From Bacteroidota bacterium (GTDB lineage Bacteria > Bacteroidota > Bacteroidia > Chitinophagales > Saprospiraceae), in contig JANSWP010000070.1 in assembly GCA_024743405.1 (NCBI GenBank), forward strand, positions 1 through 38,679: 38,679 nt of DNA. The letters are read 5' to 3'. Shown here one piece after another: positions 1-8,186 of the stretch. The position numbers and the translations under genes are program-made. Under the pieces are notes generated by a model that worked only from the letters and a program-made list of their open reading frames with translations, was not told the origin of the DNA and made no database searches. Position 1 is the first letter of the stretch, and every line of letters starts with the position of its first letter.

Positions 1-26
1 CTAAAAATTTTACAAATTGAGAATCA

Positions 27-149
27 ATGATTTATGGTTCTGGCGATAAATTATTAAGGGAGTTTGCCGAGGCAAATGACCGCAATAATTTGAAAGGCAG
101 GTTCATAAAGCGTTGGTTTTTAGGAAGTAAAAATTTAGATATACTCTAA
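27..149 (+). CDS. Possible short hypothetical ORF, 40 aa
   Basis: A 40-codon reading frame opens with ATG at 27 and ends with TAA at 147-149; an in-frame TGA at 18-20 closes it upstream. The peptide is charged and has a plausible composition (ends in FLGSKNLDIL), so it could be the tail of a decayed gene that extended beyond the left edge. I do not recognise it, see no promoter, and cannot exclude a chance frame. Confidence 0.2.
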   Translation: MIYGSGDKLLREFAEANDRNNLKGRFIKRWFLGSKNLDIL

Positions 150-216
150 GTATAGAAAATAGGTGGAGCGAGTTTCTTTTGGAATAGTCAAGATCTTTTA
201 AATCCATTAAATGAGA

Positions 217-286
217 CTGGAGCGTATTCTTAATTTTAATAGGTTCTTACCTCCAAAAAGATAAGATTGGTTTGAATACGCTCCAG
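217..286. repeat. 13-bp inverted repeat downstream of the FG-GAP gene
   Basis: CTGGAGCGTATTC at 217-229 is perfectly complementary to GAATACGCTCCAG at 274-286, with a 44-base loop. It lies 22 bases beyond the stop of the minus-strand FG-GAP gene, so it may act as a transcription end hairpin, but the loop is long and there is no clear U-run. Confidence 0.4.
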
Positions 287-307
287 CATGAAATCTAATA
301 TGGAGCC

Positions 308-3300
308 TTATTTTAAACTCGACAGATCCTGCCCGAGTCCATTTGTCCATTTAATAATTTGCATGGGCTCATTATTTTTACTTGCTAAAATTATTTTTTC
401 GGTGGGGATAGGCGTATTTATTAAATGTAAATCTTTTACATCTCCTTCTATTAGAATGCCACTTTGAGCTATTGGAAGTGGTTTAAAAGTGCCATCTCCA
501 TTGCCTTTCAAATACAAACCTTTTCCAGCATCTGCACGCCCTGTTTCAACTTCAGAAACATAAAGGTTTCCAGCAATCAACAGATCCAACTTAGAATCCC
601 CATCAAAATCATTTAAGACGATTCCGTTGATTGGGGCAATTTGTGCTTCGCTAGGGAGATCCTTCAATTCAAATTGACCATTTCCATTATTAACTAAGAT
701 AGCAGATGAAAAAGAGTTGATTTGATAACTAATTGCCGTTTCCAATTTCTCACCATACACTTCAAAAATAGAGGCTTTTCCAAACTCAGTATATGTTGGA
801 AATTTTTCTGCTAATTCAGGGATTTGTTCCGAAGAACATTGTCGACCACGAACAGGATACAGAACATCATCTTGAAGATAATATCCTAAGGCAATATCAA
901 AAGTGCCATTTTTATCAAAGTCGTCTGCAAAAACATGGAATGGCTTTTCAGGGGAGGCTTTATATTTATAGTTCCACTCTAAGTTACCAATGACATAATC
1001 CATGTCGCCATCGTTGTCCACATCACCTTGTACGACCCGATTCCACCAGCCTTCGGTACCTTCGAATCCAAATTCAGCAGTTTTCTTGGTAAATCCACCA
1101 TTCTCTTGAGTGAAAACGGTTAAGGGCATCCATTCTCCAACGATTAGTAGATCAACCAATCCATCTGCATTTATATCTGTCCAAACGGCATCTGTGACCA
1201 TTCCTAATTCTTCAAATTCAGCAGCTTTTGTTGCCGTTGCATCCACAAATTTTCCATTTACATTCTCTAAAAGCAAGCTATTAGCAGGTGAAGGATATCG
1301 GCCTGGGATTTGTCGCCCACCAATAAATAAGTCTTGATCTCCATCGTTATCAAAGTCGAAAGGTTTGACACAGCTACTACTGATATTGGAAGGAGGTAAG
1401 GCATTTTTGACTTTTTGAAGCATTCCTTTTCCTACATTTATATACAATCGGTCTTGATAAGCTTCCATGTTGGTTGCATCATATTCATTTCCCCCACTGG
1501 CAACATATAAATCGATAAAACCATCATTATTTACATCAATAAATGCGGCGCCCATGTCTTCATAATGCTTATCTGCTTCGAAAGAAGGGATCTCCGCTTT
1601 TGTGAATTTTCCGTCTTTTTCTTGATAGTATAATGCACCTGCTTGACCATTTCCTCCACCTACATAAAAGTCTTCAAGTCCATCCCGATTGACATCACCT
1701 GATGTGAAGAAAGGTCCAAATTGGGACATTTTATGAGGAAGCAGTACTTGTTTTTTATAGTCATCAAAAATGGTTTCTTGATGTTTGAAATCTACAGTTG
1801 AGCTTTTGGTTATATCCGCAAAAAGCGGTGGTGTATTATTTTTATTTTGAGTCGGGAGAGCAGCATTTTGATGGTTTAAAGTTAATATTTGATTGACTTT
1901 AGGGGAGGTAATTATTTGTTCTTTACCATCCATCCATTGTACGGTTAGTGTATTTATTTTATCTACCTTACCCAATCCAAAATGAATAATGCCTTCCACT
2001 GAAGATTGATAGCCACGCGTGTATGTAAATTCTTGAAATTGTTTGCCTGCAGGTGTTTCTATAGTCACTTTCGTTCCGATAGGACTGACAGCAGTCGTAT
2101 GATCAAGGTTGATTCGTAAATAATTATTGCCATTTTTTTCGCGGTCTCGATTTTTATAAATAGAGGCCAAATTATTAGAATGGTTCACCACTAAATCAAG
2201 GTCTCCATCATTGTCCAAATCTGCATAAGCGGCTCCAGAAGAGTAGTCTAAATTGTCCAAGCCATATTCAGGGCCTTTTTCCGTAAAAGTCAGATTACCA
2301 TTGTTTTTGAAGAAATTGTTGGCGACTCTATTGACAGGTGCGGTAGACCCATACCCTGCTATTAATGTTTTTTTAGAGGTTCCGACCTTCCCCGCATCTT
2401 CTAATCTTTTTAAAAAACTATTATGGTGATCTTTGTCATGATATTCTCTTAGGTACCCATTTGCTACATATAAATCTTTCCAGCCATCATTGTCAAAATC
2501 AGCTAATAAAGATGCCCAACTCCAATTGGTTCTTTGAATTCCAGCCATTTGACCTATTTCACTAAAACGTCCATCTCCATTATTTAAATGGAGCATGTTG
2601 CGCATATATTGATATTCGTAACCGATGTCCACCATATACCAGAACCGTTCGGGATTCATAGGGGGCATTTTTGTTTTTTCATTAAAATTATCTGTAGAAA
2701 GCATCTCCACAACGGCTAAATCAACTAATCCATCATTGTTAATATCGCCCGCATCTACACCCATACTGAAAAGGGAAATGTGTTTCATTCTATCTTCTGA
2801 TACTTCCGAAAAGGTTCCGTCGCCATTATTCTCATAGTAACAATCCGGCTCATTATGGTCTATACTAACAAATAAGTCTGGTAGATCATCGTGATTTAAA
2901 TCTGCGGCTACGACAGCAAGTGTCCACGCATAATTTAAAACGCCTGATTTAATAGTAACATCCTCAAATGTTCCATCTCCATTATTGTGAAATAAGTGAT
3001 CGCTGGTTTCCATTTTAGGCGCTTTCCATTGTTCATGATGTTCCGCATAGGTTTGGGTTGTTCGCTTTACTGGATGATTACCAACATATAGATCTGCATG
3101 ACCATCTTTGTCATAATCAAAAAAAGTAGCGGCAATACTAAATCCAATATCACCGATTCCGTATTCTTTACTTTTTTCCGAAAATGTCAAATCTCCATTA
3201 TTAATGAAAAGTTGATTTTGTCTTTTGGCAGGTTCTTCATAGTAGGCTCGACAAACATAGATATCTAAGAATCCGTCGTTATTGACATCAGTCATAGTTA

Positions 3301-3688
3301 CACTTGTGCTCCAACTATTTTTGCATGCAACTCCCGCTTTTTCAGTAATATCTTCAAATTGAAAATCGCCTTTGTTCAGGTAAAGCTTATTATCTGCTAT
3401 ATTCCCCGTAAAATAGATGTCTGCTAAGCCGTCATTATTGATATCGCCAGTGGCAACGCCTCCTCCATTGTACACATTTACATATTCTATGGGACTTTTT
3501 ACCTCATTAGGATCAATCAGATTATTGAAAATGACACCTGTATTCTCGGCGGATAATTTATTAAATAGAGGCTCTCCGTCATCAATGAGGGAAGTCTCGC
3601 TGGAAAGAGCAGTTTGATCGGGGGATGTATCACAAGCACTGATATAAAATGCTAGGAAGACTAGCAAAACTAGAAATCGATTGTTCAT
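308..3688 (-). CDS. FG-GAP/VCBS-repeat lipoprotein with ASPIC/UnbV domain (CRTAC1-like)
   Basis: A 1126-residue protein predicted to be exported and lipid-anchored: a hydrophobic N-terminus ends in the lipobox ISAC, with Cys at about residue 19. Many FG-GAP/VCBS-type blades follow, each with a calcium-binding-like loop such as DINNDGLADIYF or DFDNDGDQDLFIGG, in two blocks (about 70-510 and 645-1110), as expected for two beta-propellers. Between them, at about 520-600, lies an ASPIC/UnbV-type domain (from NNYLRINLDH to a segment ending QWMDGKEQ). This two-propeller arrangement is common in Bacteroidota CRTAC1-family surface proteins, often encoded near SusC/SusD pairs, but no such pair is present here. 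A binding or adhesion role is inferred; the precise ligand is unknown. Start chosen at the ATG directly before the signal peptide. Confidence 0.92.
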   Translation of the reverse strand: MNNRFLVLLVFLAFYISACDTSPDQTALSSETSLIDDGEPLFNKLSAENTGVIFNNLIDPNEVKSPIEYVNVYNGGGVATGDINNDGLADIYFTGNIADNKLYLNKGDFQFEDITEKAGVACKNSWSTSVTMTDVNNDGFLDIYVCRAYYEEPAKRQNQLFINNGDLTFSEKSKEYGIGDIGFSIAATFFDYDKDGHADLYVGNHPVKRTTQTYAEHHEQWKAPKMETSDHLFHNNGDGTFEDVTIKSGVLNYAWTLAVVAADLNHDDLPDLFVSIDHNEPDCYYENNGDGTFSEVSEDRMKHISLFSMGVDAGDINNDGLVDLAVVEMLSTDNFNEKTKMPPMNPERFWYMVDIGYEYQYMRNMLHLNNGDGRFSEIGQMAGIQRTNWSWASLLADFDNDGWKDLYVANGYLREYHDKDHHNSFLKRLEDAGKVGTSKKTLIAGYGSTAPVNRVANNFFKNNGNLTFTEKGPEYGLDNLDYSSGAAYADLDNDGDLDLVVNHSNNLASIYKNRDREKNGNNYLRINLDHTTAVSPIGTKVTIETPAGKQFQEFTYTRGYQSSVEGIIHFGLGKVDKINTLTVQWMDGKEQIITSPKVNQILTLNHQNAALPTQNKNNTPPLFADITKSSTVDFKHQETIFDDYKKQVLLPHKMSQFGPFFTSGDVNRDGLEDFYVGGGNGQAGALYYQEKDGKFTKAEIPSFEADKHYEDMGAAFIDVNNDGFIDLYVASGGNEYDATNMEAYQDRLYINVGKGMLQKVKNALPPSNISSSCVKPFDFDNDGDQDLFIGGRQIPGRYPSPANSLLLENVNGKFVDATATKAAEFEELGMVTDAVWTDINADGLVDLLIVGEWMPLTVFTQENGGFTKKTAEFGFEGTEGWWNRVVQGDVDNDGDMDYVIGNLEWNYKYKASPEKPFHVFADDFDKNGTFDIALGYYLQDDVLYPVRGRQCSSEQIPELAEKFPTYTEFGKASIFEVYGEKLETAISYQINSFSSAILVNNGNGQFELKDLPSEAQIAPINGIVLNDFDGDSKLDLLIAGNLYVSEVETGRADAGKGLYLKGNGDGTFKPLPIAQSGILIEGDVKDLHLINTPIPTEKIILASKNNEPMQIIKWTNGLGQDLSSLK

Positions 3689-3926
3689 GAGATTTAATAT
3701 CTATTAATAATAATGGTAGAACTCTTTAGATTAATAATTTTTAAATATGTAAAAAATGTGCCAAGATTCTACCTGGTTTTCAGTTTATTGTTTTACAAAA
3801 ATAGAAAATAATGAAATAATCATATGTATAACTGCATAATTTAGGTGTCGTTCTTCTCAAAAAGGATCTCTTCGACTTTTTTATCATAGCTTTAAATTAC
3901 CTCTTTGACTATCCCGTTTGAATCAA

Positions 3927-4092
3927 TTAGGGAGGAGGAAATAAATAAGCTACCCAAATTTTAAGGAGTTAATTTTTCTTTAGACGAGGCAAAAAACACA
4001 GACATACCAAAGGTATGGCGAGTATTTTTAACGATGCATAAAGGAAAAATAGCAAGTACAATGGGTAGGTTATATTTTTTCTCCTCCCTAAA
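3927..4092 (+). repeat. Long palindromic element, copy A
   Basis: About 166 bp that folds end to end. The left end TTAGGGAGGAG pairs with CTCCTCCCTAA at the right end, and pairing continues inward through a GCTACCC/GGGTAGG segment to the core. The core reads TAGACGAGGC, then a small hairpin CATACC-AAA-GGTATG, then GCGAG and TTAACG. It shares this core with elements near 14.1, 19.6, 31.8 and 38.3 kb, but its outer arms differ from theirs. It occupies much of the 555-base gap between the FG-GAP gene and the membrane-protein remnant; I see no gene in that gap. A short minus-strand reading frame across it is an artefact of the palindrome. Confidence 0.85.
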
Positions 4093-4243
4093 TATAAATG
4101 TTGGAAAGGAATAGACGAAAAAGTCTTCGTTCATTTTACTTTCTTTCGAAAACCCAGCAAAGGGAAATTCCTTTTTGGCGAGATAGGATGTCAATGGAGA
4201 TTTTTTATCAGCAGGACTACTATAAAATAGATTTATATTCTCA

Positions 4244-4639
4244 TTAATCCCTCAATTCTTCCATGTCAGCAATAATTTCTTCTAGTTTTTTTAAGACACC
4301 TCCATAGACCATATTCAAATCCAAACGGTATAGTTTTGCGCCAAACAATGCCAATAAGACAGTTGCAGAAACAATCGGAAGTAGCAAGAACATCGGTACG
4401 CCAAATAAGGAATAAAATTCATTTGGGCTTCCTATTAATTCTGTAAATATTTCCTGAAAATTATTGGAAAAACCAAGCCCTAAGACAACAAAAAGAAAAA
4501 GTAGTGGATAGTAGAATCTCGCCATTTTGGCATTGATAGAAAAATTTTCTTTCATCCAGTTATCGAAAGAGGTTATATATTGATAGCTACTCACATTTTT
4601 ATCAATTTTTTCCAATCCAGGCAATATAATAATCTTCAA
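4244..4639 (-). pseudogene. Membrane-protein remnant (C-terminal part), 131 codons
   Basis: The open frame begins at a TTG at 4639 and encodes a soluble stretch, two strong hydrophobic segments (about residues 42-59 and 80-101) and a charged C-terminal helix ending KKLEEIIADMEELRD. The family is not recognised. No ATG lies near the 5' end, and the DNA immediately upstream encodes, in another frame, the start of an ECF sigma factor. This suggests that a deletion fused the sigma gene to the middle of the downstream membrane-protein gene, removing the latter's start. In Bacteroidota many ECF sigma genes are followed by a small membrane protein, so the original pair was probably an operon. A functional short protein from TTG is possible but less likely. 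Confidence 0.6.
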
Positions 4640-4730
4640 AATCCTCTTGGGTATTGGTATAGACCCTACAGATCTTTATGATAATGGAGGCATAAGGCAG
4701 AATTGATGATGTATAAAAATCGTTAATCAC
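4602..4730 (-). pseudogene. N-terminal stub of an ECF RNA polymerase sigma factor
   Basis: From a GTG at 4730 the minus strand encodes 42 residues up to TGA at 4602-4604. The segment INDFYTSSILPYASIIIK is followed by ICRVYTNTQEDFEDYY, which matches the beginning of sigma-70 region 2 in Bacteroidota ECF sigma factors, where a QEV motif normally comes next. Here the resemblance stops after DYY and seven unrelated residues lead to a stop. The rest of region 2 and all of region 4 are missing. The 3' end overlaps, in a different frame, the membrane-protein remnant, so the junction lies near 4625-4635. It cannot encode a working sigma factor. Confidence 0.7.
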
Positions 4731-4919
4731 TCGTTTTTTCTTCTTTAGTGGCTAAATTCTAGAATTATTACACCCTAGAGAAGATTTTTTTATTTTATTG
4801 TCGTTCTTTCTATATTTAGAAGTAGTTTTAAATCGCTCAAAAGACCTGCCCTTTTCACTCTTCTTGCATGCTCGTACTAAAAGTATGTTTGAGTACAACT
4901 TGCTGGTAGTTAGTAGTTT

Positions 4920-5138
4920 ATGGGGTTTGTTGCAAGTGGATTTACTTATTTGTTAAACCTCATTATGAGCCTTTGGCAAGTGCCGGATATTCAGACACAA
5001 GAATTAATGACTACTTTTTATTCAAAATGGTTAAAGGATAAAATGACTATTCCGGAAGCTTTTCGTTCGGCGCAAAAGGGAATGCGGGAGAAATATCAGA
5101 ACCCGTATTGCTGGGCGGGGTTTGTGTTGGTGGAGTGA
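4920..5138 (+). pseudogene. C-terminal fragment of a CHAT-domain (caspase-like) protein
   Basis: Seventy-two codons with the characteristic end of CHAT peptidase-like domains: LIMSLWQVPDIQTQELMTTF, then a segment with WLKDK, EAFRSAQKGMREKY and finally CWAGFVLVE. The catalytic His and Cys, and the TPR repeats usually preceding CHAT in bacteria, are absent; an in-frame TAG at 4914-4916 blocks extension upstream. It is therefore the tail of a deleted gene rather than a working protease. It lies about 60 bases before the glycerate kinase gene on the same strand. Confidence 0.72.
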
Positions 5139-5198
5139 GAAGGAATGAAATTTATCTTGTAAAACGAATTAAAATCAAATGATCAAAGCATCCCTTTC

Positions 5199-6314
5199 AT
5201 GAAAATACTCTTAACTCCCGATAAATTTAAAGGCTCATTATCAGCTGAAGAAGTCTGTAAAGCGATTGAGAAAGGCTTAAATGGAGGAGAGAAAATATTT
5301 GAAATAATCACTCACCCCATGGCAGATGGTGGTGATGGTTCGCTGGCTGTCCTTTCTACTTATTTGAATCTTAAAAAACAAGCAGTGGGGACGTTTGACC
5401 CGATTGGCAGGGAGATTTCGGCTGAATATTATACCTCTTCTACGGCTGCATTTATTGAAGTGGCTAGTGCAAGTGGCTTGGTTTTATTGAATGAACAAGA
5501 ACGAAATCCTCTCAAAACTTCTACCCTGGGAACCGGAAAAATGATAGCTGATGCGATTTCCAAAGGCTATCAAGAAATTTATCTTTTTCTGGGTGGTAGT
5601 GCAACTAATGATGGAGGTATGGGCATCGCTTCAGCGCTAGGGTGTCAATTTTTAGATGCACAGAAAAGGATACTTGAGCCAATTGGAGAAAATTTGCCTT
5701 ATGTAAAATATATAGAATCCAGTCCTGATTTTGATCTAGAAAAAATAAAAATCACCTTGCTTTGTGATGTAACTAATCCCTTGTTCGGGATCAATGGGGC
5801 AGCTCAGATATATGCTCCGCAAAAGGGTGCAACGGAAGAAGAAGTGAAATATTTAGACAATGGTTTGAGAAATTTTAGTAATATCATTCATCAAAAAACA
5901 GGAATTGATGTGAGCAATTTGCCTGGGAGTGGCGCTGCTGGTGGCATTGGGGCAGGGTTGATTGGGCTTTTCGGGGCAAAAATCGAAAAAGGGTTCGATA
6001 CCATTTCAAAATTGACTGATTTGGAAAAGTATATTCAATGGGCTGATTGGGTGGTGAGTGGAGAAGGGAAGTTAGATTCGCAATCGCTTCAGGGGAAGGT
6101 AATTGATGGGGTGGCTTTGCTGTGTAAAAAGTATGATAAACCACTTGCCCTATTTGTTGGAAAAAATGATTTACAACCCCAAGACCTTCACGATTTAAAA
6201 GCAAAACACGTTTTTTCTATTTCAGAAAATGCCAAAAATCTAGAAGATGCTATGCTAAATGGTGCGGTGTATTTGGAGGGAATGGCGATTCAATTTCGTA
6301 GGTTATTGCAGTGA
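5199..6314 (+). CDS. Glycerate kinase (GlxK/GarK type)
   Basis: A 371-residue protein of the normal length for class II (type 1) glycerate kinases, which phosphorylate D-glycerate with ATP in the cytoplasm (2-phosphoglycerate for most characterised members), feeding glycolysis from glyoxylate or sugar-acid catabolism. The N-terminal MKILLTPDKFKGSLSAEEV, MADGGDGS at residues 41-48, GGSATNDGGMG at about 127-137 and PGSGAAGGIGAGL near 245 are family signatures. The start is the ATG at 5199, immediately followed by the family N-terminus. It stands alone between a CHAT fragment and a broken DinB gene; no glyoxylate carboligase or reductase is nearby. Confidence 0.95.
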   Translation: MKILLTPDKFKGSLSAEEVCKAIEKGLNGGEKIFEIITHPMADGGDGSLAVLSTYLNLKKQAVGTFDPIGREISAEYYTSSTAAFIEVASASGLVLLNEQERNPLKTSTLGTGKMIADAISKGYQEIYLFLGGSATNDGGMGIASALGCQFLDAQKRILEPIGENLPYVKYIESSPDFDLEKIKITLLCDVTNPLFGINGAAQIYAPQKGATEEEVKYLDNGLRNFSNIIHQKTGIDVSNLPGSGAAGGIGAGLIGLFGAKIEKGFDTISKLTDLEKYIQWADWVVSGEGKLDSQSLQGKVIDGVALLCKKYDKPLALFVGKNDLQPQDLHDLKAKHVFSISENAKNLEDAMLNGAVYLEGMAIQFRRLLQ

Positions 6315-6344
6315 AATATATAATATTATGTTCATTTTTTTCGC

Positions 6345-6860
6345 CTACCTAAACCTCCGAATCATAATCACATTTTCATCATCTGCAGAAGGTTCATAAA
6401 CCGCTGGAAATGGGATATCTAAAATTCTTAGATAAACGCCTAATTGAGCACGATGATGAACTAAATGATTCATACAAAAAACTCTGGCAACCTGTTTTTT
6501 GGGCAAAGTGAACAGAATTTCATCGCCATATGTCATCGACCATTCTTTTTCAAATTCTTCATTTTTTGCATTGGCTAAAGCAGTTTTTGCCTCTCCTAAT
6601 TAATCATCAAAATAGGCTAGTAATTCCTTCCTGCTTTTAATGTCTTTCAGTTCAAAATCAATAAAATCTAATTTATCCTCTTCGAGACATGCCTTCCACC
6701 ACCCGATGATTTCTGCCACATGAATAGCTAATCGGCCTAAGGTTTCAGATCTTTCAGCTGGTTTGAAATCCTTTTTATCAAACGGTACACTTTCTAAATA
6801 TCGCCTTGTAACTTCTGCTTCTAAAGTTAATTCCCCCAATAATTCTTGTCCGATTGTCAT
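6345..6860 (-). pseudogene. DinB-family protein interrupted by one in-frame stop
   Basis: Reading the minus strand from ATG at 6860 to TAG at 6345 gives one continuous 171-codon frame, the normal size of a DinB/YfiT four-helix-bundle protein (putative metal-dependent enzymes). A single TAA at 6600-6602 splits it after residue 86 (LLAYFDD-stop-LGEAKTALAN). The first half carries LGRLAIHVAEIIGWW (His47), and the second MNHLVHHRAQLGVYLR, which together supply the three conserved metal-ligand histidines. No frameshift is needed; a CAA-to-TAA change would explain the stop. It lies 57 bases downstream of the amidohydrolase gene on the same strand. Either a recent pseudogene or a sequence error. Confidence 0.85.
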
Positions 6861-6917
6861 TGGGTAAAAAGTGTTTATTTAGTTTTTATTGGTGGATACT
6901 GAGTCCATTAATAAACC

Positions 6918-8033
6918 TTAATCATTTGGAAACAAACTGGCATCTAATCCAGGGATTACCTTCAATGCATTCTTATAATACAATTTCCGCAAAATTTCAT
7001 CTGGTAAATTTAACCCGTACATTCTCCAAAACGCGTGGTATCTTTTGTAATAAGGAAAGTATTCATCTGCTGATTCGAGCACTCGGAAGTAAGTGGGATA
7101 TTCTTCTGGTTTGAAAGAGTCTTTTCCAAAAAGAACGCGGTCTTGGTATTTTTCGAAAAACCAATTGGCCATGCGTGGTTGTCTTCCCAATTCAGCAATG
7201 ACGGCTCCGATTTCGACATACATATTTGGAATATCATCTAATAATTCACCCAATTTGGCAAGGTCATTTGGAAACCAACCCATATGTGCATTGATGAAAG
7301 TAGTGTTTTTATGTCGTCGAAAAATATCGTGCTGCTCGGCAATAATTGTCTCAAACGATGCAGGATTATCAGGGCCACGTTTTCGGCGAGGACGTACTTT
7401 CAATTCTAACCAACGCTCATTATTTTCATCGTGAGGTTTCCAAAAAGAGGCAGGGTCGGCGGCGTGAATCAATACAGGAATGCCCAATTCGCCACATTTT
7501 GTCCAAACAGGATCTATTCGGGGGTCATTTATTCGAATGCGATCGCCATTTTTGTCGACATTACTCATGCCTTGACTTTTGTATATTTTCAATCCGCGTG
7601 AGCCATTGGCTACATCATATTCAAGTTGTTTACAAGTCTCGATCGCCCAATCTGGTTCGTCAATACTTCGCCATTCAATATTGGAAAAAACGACGATGCG
7701 TTTATCGTAACCTTGTTTTTTTGTATTGTCGACCATGTTTTTGAGTCGCTCACTATTTCGACCACTCAAATTGACCATAACGCCCATATTCAAATCATCC
7801 ATATGACCAATTAGTTCATCTAAATTGGCATCTTCCATACGCCATTGGTGACTATGGACGTCAATGAATGGAAATTTGGCGCGAGCCACAGGATTTTCAG
7901 GAACTACGAGAGTAGAAGGCGGATCATATTTTTCCCAATCCATCACTAAGGAACTATCAATGCCATAGTCTCTTTGAGAGAAAAGGCTGAATGTAAAAAG
8001 CACGAGTAAAGGCAATAAAGTATATTTTTTCAT
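6918..8033 (-). CDS. Secreted amidohydrolase (amidohydrolase 2 family)
   Basis: A 371-residue protein with an N-terminal signal peptide (MKKYTLLPLLVLFTFSLFSQ) and a metal-dependent TIM-barrel hydrolase of the Amidohydro_2 type. Visible motifs are FPFIDVHSHQW (His60 and His62, first metal pair), LIHAADPASFW, FINAHMGWFPND, and the late acidic motif FGKDSF. Related proteins include decarboxylases (ACMSD type) and lactone hydrolases, so the substrate cannot be fixed; the signal peptide points to periplasmic action. It is followed after 57 bases by the broken DinB gene on the same strand. Confidence 0.87.
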   Translation of the reverse strand: MKKYTLLPLLVLFTFSLFSQRDYGIDSSLVMDWEKYDPPSTLVVPENPVARAKFPFIDVHSHQWRMEDANLDELIGHMDDLNMGVMVNLSGRNSERLKNMVDNTKKQGYDKRIVVFSNIEWRSIDEPDWAIETCKQLEYDVANGSRGLKIYKSQGMSNVDKNGDRIRINDPRIDPVWTKCGELGIPVLIHAADPASFWKPHDENNERWLELKVRPRRKRGPDNPASFETIIAEQHDIFRRHKNTTFINAHMGWFPNDLAKLGELLDDIPNMYVEIGAVIAELGRQPRMANWFFEKYQDRVLFGKDSFKPEEYPTYFRVLESADEYFPYYKRYHAFWRMYGLNLPDEILRKLYYKNALKVIPGLDASLFPND

Positions 8034-8186
8034 ATTGATTTTTTTGTCGAAAGTAATTAAATCTAAACTCCAAATTTTGAAGATTCGAAAGGTATAACAA
8101 TTGATTAAAAAAAATCATCAGTTTTGTGAATTTCGTTTAAAAGAACTTCTATACATATATGTTATCCTAAATTAGAACAACCATAT

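Noticed and set aside
1110-1337. Antisense reading frames over the FG-GAP gene (also 793-993, 2625-2837, 3417-3617)
   Set aside because: Shadow frames opposite a clearly coding, conserved protein with no independent features.
308-3688. Repeated short motifs every ~150-200 bases, initially CRISPR-like
   Set aside because: The periodicity is from FG-GAP/VCBS protein repeats (DxNxDGxxD codons); there are no identical repeats with unique spacers.
3961-4194. 77-codon minus-strand reading frame
   Set aside because: It lies almost wholly inside palindromic element A; its C-terminal residues are simply the translated core of the repeat.
4866-4902. Short inverted repeat (GTACTAAAAGTATG region) resembling the palindrome core
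   Set aside because: It has the same general shape as the core hairpin but lacks GAGGC/TAACG and has no complementary outer arms, so it is not counted as a copy.
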